A DNA stretch of 64,000 nt from NCBI GenBank assembly GCA_037501455.1, contig CM074862.1:66805501-66869500 (forward strand). The letters are read 5' to 3'. Shown piece by piece: positions 22,826-32,638 of the stretch. A program made the position numbers and the translations under genes. How positions within the stretch are numbered: the stretch's first letter is position 1; the number at the start of each line of letters is the position of its first letter. The notes below the pieces were generated by a model. It was not told the DNA's origin and made no database searches. It worked only from the letters and a program-made list of their open reading frames with translations. The stretch comes from Lantana camara (lineage: Eukaryota; Streptophyta; Magnoliopsida; Lamiales; Verbenaceae).

Positions 22826-24884
22826 TGTGACGCCCTAGCGTGGGCCCCACATCCCCCGCACTAAGACCAAGCTCATATACGAATATTGTCCGCACAGAAA
22901 CCCAATCCTAGCGAACGGGGACACGACACGGACCCTAGCTAGGCGGGCTAACCCTGTACCAAATAATCAATGCAACCAAGCGACAGAAACAAGAGTATAA
23001 ACCATAAATATAAACCAGTAGTTCATAACAACAGGATCCCTCATCAAGAGCTTACATAATTTACAAGTCAAAGTATTTGGCCCTCACGGCCTCACAAAAT
23101 ATATACATAACAAGAGGTAATATGTGTGTGTGGTACAACAACCTTGTGACACGAGCTAGACACAAAATTACAATAAATATAGCAATTTCCCACCTAGCTA
23201 CACCTGTAAGGGACCTGAGGGACAAAGAAGGGAGGGGTCAGTCTCTACAAGACTGAGTGAAAGGCATATATCTAATATAGAAAGCGATAAAGTTCATGCA
23301 AGCCATAATTCCATACAAGGTTTTTAAGAAGGTAAGTAAAACACAGGTTATCATTGTATGGAATTACAACTATCAAATTAAATTCAGGATAAGTGATCAG
23401 TGGCTCGGCGAGTGAGCAATCTCCAACCTTACTCCTTTAGTGTACCGAGTAGTTGTTAAGTGATCATGCAATATTTTAAGTTTCACTTTGTTACAGAATC
23501 AGTTTCAAGTGCACAAGTACCCTTTTTCCTCCGGTTTGGTGGTTCGGGTAGCTAACCTTCACCACCCAGGACAGGATGATCAATGGGTACATGAATCCCA
23601 TTGACCGGGAGCCCTTTCGATTCACCAAACCTCCTGGTGAATGTCAGGGTAGTCCGAATTTTGTTGAGACTTATGCAAGAGATAGCCATCAGCCCATGCT
23701 TCCCCAATTCTCTCAATACATAAGCCCCTGGGCCCCAGGAAGTGTAACAGTCTCGCCAAAATAGGACAGGATCAAAATTGGTTTCATTTTCCAAAATCAT
23801 TTGTTCATTTGAAACCAAGATATAAGTATAATATAAGTTTTGGCCAAATCAACATATAAGAGAGTTGTAGGGTTTATATTATATCCTAACAATTCCTCAC
23901 CTATACCGACAAAAAGAGAAGAACGAGGACTCCTCAAACCTTACTCGGCGTGCTCAACGTCCTCCTGAGAACTCTCTGGACAAAGGAAACAAGACACGAG
24001 TGAAACTCGACTCAATATGAACTAGGTATGACGCACGGCAAGTGAATTAAATACATAAGGCATGAATATGAAATCATATTACATTAATGACATGTTCAAG
24101 TGCACCATTTAATGCATAATATAACATTTAAATGCCTAACAAGGCGCACATGAAATTTGTGAAACTAATTCACGTCATTCAAGCGATACAAATGCATATA
24201 AGAACAAGTATAAGCATATAATCAATAAATAGTGAGTTATAAACAAGTTTGGAGATGGAAACATGTGAGAAAAAGGAAATGAAAACACAAAAAGAGCTCC
24301 CGAGTGAAATTGGGCGAAAGTTGACAGATTTCCAAAACGGACAAGTTGTAGTAAAACTGGAATATCTTGAGTTTGAGGAAAGGGAGTTGAGTTTTGTTTC
24401 TTGGGAATGAAACTAGACACATAGGCCTTTAAAATGATATATGGCACGAAATTTGGTTCAAAGCGAGGAGAAAATGGCGCAAGCTTATAGTTGGGTGAAA
24501 GCAGATTTCCGGCGAAGTGGCGACACCAAAAAGAATTGATTATATCTCACAAATGACAAACGATATTGAGATTATTCCAATTGAAGTTTGTTCTAGACTT
24601 CAAGAGGTTTCCAACGGTTCAAAAATTAGGTCAATCGGAGTTCAGACGAGGGAGTAACAGGCCGGGTAAAAACAAGGCAGAAATTTACCCGGCCTAGGAG
24701 AGCAGTTGTAGAAAACCTTCTGTAACAAACTACCCGCCCGGGTACTTTTGTGGGCAAAAACTACCCGGACGGGTAGTCCTCCAGAACAGAAAAAATGTAG
24801 AAAAATAGGGGAAGCTCACGGGAGAAGAAAACCAAACCCCCAAATCACCCCAAACCTGTACAGTCGAGAAGTCGGTGTGTCACA
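22826..24884 (-). repeat. LTR 3 (right, 5' LTR of unit C)
   Basis: 2059 bases, TGTGACGCCC to GGTGTGTCACA, followed by the target duplication TGAAC. The conserved hairpin CAGTCT/AGACTG is at 23239-23255. No gene. Confidence 0.93.
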
Positions 24885-24889
24885 TGAAC
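24885..24889. repeat. Target-site duplication of B/C, right copy
   Basis: TGAAC, identical to 9256-9260. Confidence 0.92.
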
Positions 24890-26120
24890 CATCCTTTATG
24901 AAACAGAATTTTGCCCGCAAGCTAGGCTTCTCCATCCTTACTCCAGAAAAACATGATGAAGTAGAGTATCGGACCAGGATCAACAATAAATCCACGTATA
25001 GTAGAGCATCGGACCAAGGTCAACAATACTCCACCAACACATATAAACATGCACCATCCTCCACCGATTGTCACTTCGGGTAGCTAGCCCTAGGCGACCT
25101 GTAAACATGTCATGGGAACAGATTTGTTGTCCGTTCCCAGACAGATTGTCCTGACTTAAGAAACCTCCTATTAAAAGTCGGTGTCAATTGTCTAATTGTG
25201 GCGGCCGGTATTGGTGATGTTGTTGGCGCACACCTCCCGAACATCACCTCCACACATAACCGTCGGGCCCAAACTGTAAACTGATTGCTTGCATTTCAAG
25301 ATTAGCAGTGACCAGAGTACCACTCCGGGTGCTAACTATAACATGTGAAACTGTCTGTAAACATATGATGTTGTCTGTAAAACATGTGATACTGTCTGAA
25401 AAACATGTGATGCTGTCTGTAAAACATGTGAAACGGTACTTTGAAAACATATGCAGAACATGTAACTGTCTTTGAACAAGAATGCAGAACTTTGGAAAAC
25501 ATGTGTTGTTGATCAAGTTATACTATTAAACTATGAATGATCCTTTCAAAAGAATGTCCCAATAAAAGGGATAGTTCAAAACGAGGTTTAGCATTGAATT
25601 TCAAAACATATGATACGATAGTTTAATCGTGGTTCCAGTTTGGAAACATTTTTAACTTCACCTCACCTATTAGTAACAAAAGGTTGGTAGACAGATTACG
25701 CGGTGCCCTAGGGATCCGAGTGCTCAACTTTAACTCCTGTAGGTGGTGTACTAGAGTGAGCTTAAGAACTAAGACCCACTACTAACCATGATGCATATGA
25801 AATACATGAAACAATGAACAAGGAACATATAAAGAACATGTAACACAAGAGAGTAATACCATTTAACGTATTCAAGAAAGGTAACACACAAAGGAATACG
25901 TTAAAGTGAGTTACTCATAACGTTGGACTATGTTCTTACTATAACCGAGTAAGCTTTAGGCAAATTATGAATCCTATCGCAAACCTTAGGTTAAGAAACA
26001 AGTCCATGAAAGAAAACACATTTTGAAAACACATTTTAGACCCTGGATATGGAAACCCTAGCTGGAAATCTCTATTAAGAAAACACAAGTTTTATTTCAT
26101 TTTTACTATTCAAAAGCACT
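24890..26120 (-). repeat. 5' LTR of element A, piece 2
   Basis: Continues piece 1 after the B/C insertion; 25865-26120 match 1-256 of the 3' LTR. It holds a short tandem repeat at 25338-25440 and the donor-like TAGGTGAGG on the minus strand near 25661-25669. It breaks at about 26120, where element D begins without its own LTR end. Confidence 0.86.
25338..25440. repeat. About 25-bp tandem repeat in A LTR
   Basis: Four imperfect units built on CTGTCTGTAAAACATGTGAT. No coding sense; probably slippage or unequal exchange. Confidence 0.75.
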
Positions 26121-26692
26121 TTTCCCGAACGTGATTTATATGTCAACTTGAGGATTATTACATGATTTATTTCTAATCAATATGTGGATTAATTGCCAAA
26201 CATGATTTAATTGCCTATGTGTCCTTAATTGATTATTCATTCAAATTACGGGACTTAATTGCATGAGCCATTCTTGGACTTAAGTGTTCATTTCTTCCTA
26301 ACTCATCCTTAATTGCATGACTTAAATTCCTCGAGGACCAAGTTGTTATTTCCCTTCTTTTCTCCCCAATTTTATCGATATGTTATATACATACATATAC
26401 ATATATCATCTTCTTCATTCTTCATTCTTCTTGTAAGACAAAGCAAACAACTCCATCTCTTTGTCTCTTCAATCTCGGTCCAAGCAAGCAAGGAGAAGCC
26501 AAATTTTTCTTCCATTTCTCTCCAAGAGATCAAGCTCCATACCATCACCTCTCTTTTCCACTTCATCTCCTCCATCTACAAGGTGAGATCATGCATATTT
26601 CTTGATGGATCCATGATAGCAAAGTTAGGGTTTATGATTCTTTTGAACTCCATGAGTTATATGAATCATATATGATGATCTTGAGTTGGTTT
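26121..26692 (+). repeat. 5' LTR of element D, piece 1
   Basis: Matches 36130-36703 of the 3' LTR nearly base for base. It includes TTATATACATACATATA at 26383-26399 (likely core promoter), then a C/T-rich leader. It ends with the GGTTT duplication (26688-26692) of the E insertion. Confidence 0.88.
26688..26692. repeat. Target-site duplication of solo LTR E, left copy
   Basis: GGTTT, repeated at 30550-30554. The uninterrupted site is visible in D's other LTR near 36699 (GAGTTGGTTTTGTACATTT). Confidence 0.93.
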
Positions 26693-28747
26693 TGTAGCAC
26701 CCCGAAGAGGCCACAACCCCGCACTGTCGTACCTCTCAAGTGGCTAGGAGACCTAGCCCCCAAGAAGCGCACCGGCGAACGGACAAAACAATACAAGATC
26801 AGAGTACTAGAAGGGAATATTGCAGCGGAAATATGAGAAATTTAAAACTTTCGAAACATAAATCATGAGCACAAGAGGCTAGTAACCAAGTACAAGTACT
26901 ATACAGGAATTGAGTATTGAAAGAGATATTTCGATAGAGTGTCAAGGAAAATATAAGAAGTAACAAATGACACCGGAGGCTAGATCGATAAGTACCTAAT
27001 CGAACGCTACACTATCATCAAGAGGGTGGAGACCAAGATGGTTCAAAAGAACCTGACCACAAGAGCACAACAAAAGATTTCCTATACTTCAAGATACCAG
27101 CCAACAAGCAATCACTGAACCTGAAACCATGAGGTCAGAAAACAGGGTGGAGGTATTAGTCAAAAGGACTAAGTGAGGCATGACTTTTGAAACAATATAA
27201 GTACTTAAACTTTAGGTTTTCAGAAAAGGATTTACTTCAAAGCTGTACTTTAAAACTGAATTTCGGAATCTTTATTTCAGAATCGTATTTCAAAACATTA
27301 CTTTGAAACGAGATTTCCAAGCAAGCACACACATGCACACACATCAGAGGTTCTGGTTCATATATACTTTATAAACGGGGAACAGGGTACGGGATATTTT
27401 CCAAAAGTATGAACCAGACTTTAAAACCAAAGTTGCCCGCAAGCTAGGCCATATCCATCCTTTACTCCTCAAAAACATTTACAAAGTTGGTATCGAGATC
27501 CATTAGGATCCCAACACCCATAATCACATGCACCACCCCTTCTCCCCTTATTGTCGCGCCCAGGGAGCTACCCCGCGGTGACGTGCAAAACGGGAGGAAT
27601 TTACCACCTCTCCCGACCTTCGATGTGGAGTAACCAACCTCCGATTAAACCATCATCAAGGTCATTACGGCGGCCAGTCTCGTAGTAGCCATTGGCGCAC
27701 GCCTCCCGGTCTACTACTTAACCATACCGCCAGGGCCCAACATAGCAAAATTTCCAAAGCTTGCTTTCAGAATATCAAAAGTGCATAAGCACACAGAGTT
27801 CAGAAGACTGAACCTTTAATCAAAGTGGCATAACAGTGAACAGAACGTATATCAGAGATCATTGCTTTAAACTTGAAGCATTGTCCCAAAACGGGAAAAC
27901 ATTAAACTTTGAAAGATAGGAATCTTTGCACCCGAAGGCGTTGATTTTGAAATCATTTGAAAACGAAGGAATATTCATGGTTCCAGTTGAACTAGTTTAA
28001 ACCTCACCTACAGATACGGTATTATGCAATAATACCACAGCCACAGTAAATCCGGGCTTCACCTGTGAGTGGTGAATGATTAAGTTTCTATCCAAAAACC
28101 ATATAGTCACATAAGCAAGTAGGGACGACCTTAAGACATTCAATAACACATAACGATATCACATGTACAGGACAAAGCGTTATCAAAGTATATCATATCA
28201 TGTGGCGAGATTTCATGATAATTATTCAATAACCGTCAAAGCATGAAGGCATAATAGGATTCATGTAATGCAGTACATAAGATAGTAATACCATTTAATG
28301 CAGGAGAATCATTTAACTAAGAATAAAACATTGATTGTGAGTTGTCCTTAAACTTGAGTTAATAGATCAATGCAATCGAACAATCTTTAATCAATTTATG
28401 ATCATAGACATGAGCCTTAAGGAACTGAGTTCCAAACTATATAAATGATTCACGATTGAGTGAGGATATCCATGTATTGAAGTATAAGATCAACAAGAAT
28501 GCGGAACACTTAAACAAGGAATAATCTTTTCGAAGAAAGGATTCAAGTAAACGATTAGTCTCAGTTGAAAGCTCGTGTCAAGAACTCAAGGGTATATATT
28601 CTTAGGGTCTTAAAACAATCTCATTTAGAAAAGAAATGTGAACTTTGAAACCTACTTTGATCCCCTGTTTTTGAGAATTTTTGAAAAAGGCTTTGACCGT
28701 TGAATTCGTCTCTTTGAAACGATCATTTAGGTTAAAAGTCAAAATTC

Positions 28748-28808
28748 TTGGTCAAGGTCAAAGTCAATGGTCAAAGTCAAAGGTCAGGGGTCAAGGTCAA
28801 AGGTCACT
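28748..28808. repeat. GGTCAA-type short tandem repeat in solo LTR E
   Basis: About nine degenerate units of (A)GGTCAA/AAGTCAA. It directly precedes the GTATAC-rich array. Confidence 0.75.
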
Positions 28809-28810
28809 AT

Positions 28811-29130
28811 TCAAGTATACGGTATACATACTGTATGTATACGGTACTTATACTGTATGTATACGTGTATTTATATCGTATGTATACGGTATTTATACTG
28901 TATGTATACGGTATTTTTACGGGGATACCTATCGTATTTATACAGGGTACATACAGTATTTATACAAGAATACATGCGGTATTTATACTAGAATACATAC
29001 GGTATTTATACAAAAGTACATACGTATTTGTTATGGAAATACACATAGTATTTATACGAAAGTATACACGTATTAATACATGTTGGAATAAAATACGTAT
29101 ACGTATATTATACATGTATACCATAACATA
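28811..29130. repeat. Degenerate GTATAC/TATTTATAC array in solo LTR E
   Basis: Some 20 units of roughly 11-22 bases built from TACGGTATTTATAC and TACTGTATGTATACGG. GTATAC is self-complementary, so the region can fold extensively. Long open frames rich in Tyr/Ile/Val here are by-products of the repeat. Confidence 0.8.
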
Positions 29131-29634
29131 TATCAATTGGTCAAGTGTAAATATGTAACAATTAATTAAACATGTAACATGTTAAACTATAGGTTATACT
29201 TTAATTATGTAACATTAAATAACATGTAACATTTAATTAAATTAGGTAACAAATTAAATTACCTAAGTATGATCATAAAATAAATAAAATGTAACATGTA
29301 ACATGTCATAATAATTGTCACATAATTAAATTGTAACATAATTAAATTATGTAACACATTTCATAATAAACTATACTATAAGAAACATAATTCATAAATT
29401 CATGAATATTTAAAAACATAATTAAATCACATATTTCATGCATAAAATAAAACATAAATTAAATCCTAAACCTAGCATAATTAATAAACAAATTAAAACA
29501 TAAAATAAAACATAAATTAAAACATAAATTAAACTAATTAAAACATAAAAAAAAATAAGAAAACATACCTATTCTTCAAGGGGGGGAGACGTGAGTTTGG
29601 AGGTGTGAGGGAGAGAATGAGACCCCAACACACT

Positions 29635-29643
29635 TATTTATAG
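29635..29643 (-). promoter_or_regulatory. TATA box of solo LTR E
   Basis: Minus strand CTATAAATA in AACAACTATAAATAAGTG, followed by CTCCCTCACACCTCC. It is placed as in the A LTR. Confidence 0.65.
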
Positions 29644-30549
29644 TTGTTGGGAAGGACTAGGGTGCAAATAATATTTATTCTAGGCACTTGAGATGGGGCT
29701 TTTTATGAAATTTCCAAAAATAGGTTTGCTCTTTAGTATAATTGTTACAGCAGGGGTAATCTGGTAATTTCACCTTCCTCCTGCGTATTTTTGAAGCTGG
29801 AAAAGTTCCCAAGAGCTAGGAAATAAAATTAGCTTCGAAACGGTTACTCACGGATCAAAATCGGACGTACGGTTCAAAAGTTATAAGCTTCGGAAGATTT
29901 GATTTTCTTGAATTTCGAAAATTAATTTAATTATGAAATAAATACTAGGATGAAATTTGAAGGTCCGAAAGGCTTTCCAAAAATATAGAAAAAATCGAGG
30001 AACGTTATGGCGATGATCTCAAGGGCTAAATCATTCTAACGAAGGAAATATATTCAACCGACGGAAACTTTTATTTGAAAATAAATTCTTAAATTGCTCT
30101 GGACACATAAACGAAACCTCAAACCATTGAAAAGAGAGTTGAAAAATTCCAAGAAAGTACGTATAGGTTCTTTGAGGTCTCACGCATAAAATGGCGTAGT
30201 GCTGGTTCGGAAAATGAATAGTACTTTTAACAAAATTTCCCAAAATACCCCTAATGATCAAGAAAGGATTTCGAAGCTTGGAAAACATGTTCATATGACT
30301 GGGAAACATGAGTTATGAACCTCTACGGTTCCAATGAGATGCTAGGACAAGGTAGGCTCGGGAAATGAATAGTAAATTTGGTTCGTGGTAAGGAAATCTC
30401 CTTTAAAACACCATACGACTAATGAATGCACATTGGTCACATAAGAATGCAATGCATGAACATTTGTAAAGGTGAACCAAGGTATATAAACGCATTCTTG
30501 TCCTATTTGATTTACTGTTTTCAGCTAGGTCCTGATAAGGGCTGTTACA

Positions 30550-30554
30550 GGTTT
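30550..30554. repeat. Target-site duplication of solo LTR E, right copy
   Basis: GGTTT, identical to 26688-26692. Confidence 0.93.
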
Positions 30555-32619
30555 TGTACATTTATAACTTGAATTCATGAAGTTTGAAGCATGAATGGTC
30601 ATTTGATTTCATATTAGTTTCATGAATGATTTCTTGATGATCTATGCATGTTTCCATGGATTATATATTACCTAAATGTTGTATTTAAGTTATATGCATG
30701 TTATAAGTTTGTTTTGGGTGTTTTGGTTGAGCTTTCTTGGGGGTATGCTACCCCTTTCTTCCCTCCACGAACTAGCCCTGTTTTCTGCCCTTTTTCTCGC
30801 TCAGGAGGACTACCCGGGCGGGTAGTTTTTGTGCCTAAAAAGTACCCGGGCGGGTACTTTTGTGCCGAAAAGTTTCTGGACTGCCCTACCCGGTCAGGGA
30901 ACTTTTCCCTTGAATTTTACCCGGCCGGGTACTCCCTCATCCGAACTCCAAATGGCCTGATTTTTAAACCTTTGGAAATCTGCTGAAGTCTAGAACAACC
31001 TCCAATTGGAATCACCTCAATATCTTTTCCCATTCGTGAGATATTATCAATTCTTTTTGGTGTCGCTGCTTTCCCGACAAACTGCACTCGCCTAACTTCA
31101 AGCCTACGCCATTTTCTCCTCGCTTTGAACTAGAAAACGAGCCATATACCATATTAAAGGTCTACTTGTCTAGTTCAATTCCCAACAAACAAAACCTAAT
31201 TCTAATTCTATAACTTTAGATATTTCCCATTCTCCACAGCTTGGTCATTTTCAAAAATTGCCGGTTTTTGCCAAACTTCACCAAAACCTTTCTTGTTGCA
31301 TTCCTTTGACTTCCTTGGCTTCCTTATGTGATTTATATGAGTTATATAATTGATTTATTGATGATTGTGCTCCTAATTGACATTCCTTGAGTGTTATTGC
31401 ATAATATATTGATCCATGACTTTGCCGTTCATCTTAAATGGTTCATACGAGTCGAGTCTCACGTACACGTGTCCTTGTTATACAGATCACGTTCCCGGTG
31501 ATGAGGAGCACGCTCCTTAGGGTGTTTCCTTACTTCTTTTGGTTGGTAAAGTAAAGGTGAGGTTTAATTTCTAGATATATAGAACCCATACAGCCCTATG
31601 TGACGTTTTAAGCCAAATATATCTATCTATCTATAGTTTTCCAACCTTAATGACTTTCAACTGATTTCATAAAATGAATGATTGGTGAATTGTATTGGCG
31701 AGTAAACAAGTTCACGTTGGGCCCGAGGGTAGTGTATTGAGCCAACCGAGGAAGCAAGGGCTGACGGGTAACTCTTGCACTATCCTCACCAATTTCGGGA
31801 TCACCTCTGAATCCACCAGGAGGTTTGGTGGAGGAAGAAATCCCTTACGTGGGAGTCATGTTCCTGACGTACACCATGCATGGATGGCTGGGCCTTGCAA
31901 TCCCACCATCACCCAGAGGAAAAAGGGTTCATCAAACTGCTAATTGTGCATTGTAATAACTTGCATGATAACCATTGAATTGAAACCTAAATATTGATTG
32001 TTCACTGTTGGTGTAAAGGTTGGAGAATTGCCCTCACTCGCCGGGCCACGGATTGAATTGATAATGATTGAATTATTAAATTGAGTAGTTGTAATCTCGG
32101 GCGAGGATTACTTTAATATTTGAACTTATATTATCCCTTTCATGAAAACTTACCTGAGATTATAGCTTGCATGGTAATTGCGCTTATATTTATTTAAACC
32201 CCTCACTCAGTCTTCGGTTGACTGACACCTCATATTTTCAGGTCTGCAGGTTGCATGCTAGGCGGGATCGAGTCAAGTCTTTAATTTCGGGTCTAGCATA
32301 ATGCCATATTTTATTGATGCGTATGAGTTATCTTGATAATCTTGTATATTATGATTTGTCTTTGGAAATTGATATTGTATATATGAAGATAATGGAAATG
32401 ACCTTGAAAGATGTTAAAGGCATGAATGTATAGTATGCTTCCTTTTTATTGATTAGGCATGATCGAATTTAATTGAGGGTTAGTCCCGCCTAGCTAGTGT
32501 GTCGTTTTTTTATTGTCACCCGTTCGCCATGAGTCTGGTTCATATATGGACTACCCATTTCATGTGTGAGCTAGACTTATGGTGCGGGGTTGTGGCATCT
32601 AGCCGTTCCAAGTGCTACA
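30550..32619 (+). repeat. 5' LTR of element D, piece 2
   Basis: Resumes D after E (TSD GGTTT at 30550-30554) and ends AGTGCTACA beside the primer spacer. It contains three TACCCGG..CCGGGTA palindromes (30810-30931), donor-like AAGGTGAGG (GT at 31557), hairpin CAGTC/GACTG (32208-32224) and acceptor-like CTGCAG (32249). Confidence 0.9.
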
Positions 32620-32626
32620 TCTTAGG

Positions 32627-32638
32627 TTGTATCAGAGC
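32627..32638 (+). other. Primer-binding site of element D
   Basis: TTGTATCAGAGC, one mismatch to the initiator tRNA-Met complement, 8 bases after the 5' LTR. It is followed by the shared leader GGTTGCAAAACC. Confidence 0.85.

Larger units (their letters stand above)
9261..24884 (-). mobile_element. Compound element B/C: LTR-internal-LTR-internal-LTR
   Basis: Two complete Tekay-like internal regions (11323-16039 and 18099-22825) share a middle LTR (16040-18098). Outer LTRs are 9261-11322 and 22826-24884. Only one 5-bp duplication, TGAAC, flanks the whole 15.6 kb, so it behaves as one insertion site. The middle LTR and right LTR share many variants not seen in the left LTR. This fits unequal crossing-over between the LTRs of two alleles of one insertion. 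Both internal regions are coding but broken. Confidence 0.92.
26693..30549 (-). mobile_element. Solo LTR E (3.86 kb), related to A
   Basis: TGTAGCACCCC to GGGCTGTTACA with an intact 5-bp duplication and no internal region, primer site or polypurine tract. It is a solo LTR left by recombination between the two LTRs of a full element. Shared with the A LTR: the ends, TTAGTC/GACTAA (27156-27172), donor-like GTAGGTGAGG near 28003-28012 on the minus strand, a TATA box at 29635-29643, and the closing segment. No coding capacity. Confidence 0.9.

Noticed and set aside
9261..24884. Two independent neighbouring insertions, or an endogenous pararetrovirus
   Set aside because: Only one target duplication at the outer ends and a shared middle LTR. 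LTRs, initiator-Met primer site and integrase with chromodomain identify an LTR retrotransposon; no movement or envelope protein.
28681..29158. Tyr/Ile-rich repetitive frames
   Set aside because: Produced by the GTATAC repeat array in three frames; no coding evidence.
30648..30986. LTR frame with PGRVVF/YPAGYSLIRTP-like peptide, also seen in B/C LTRs
   Set aside because: Not called as a gene: more simply explained by conserved palindromic DNA. Kept only as a test within the palindrome finding.
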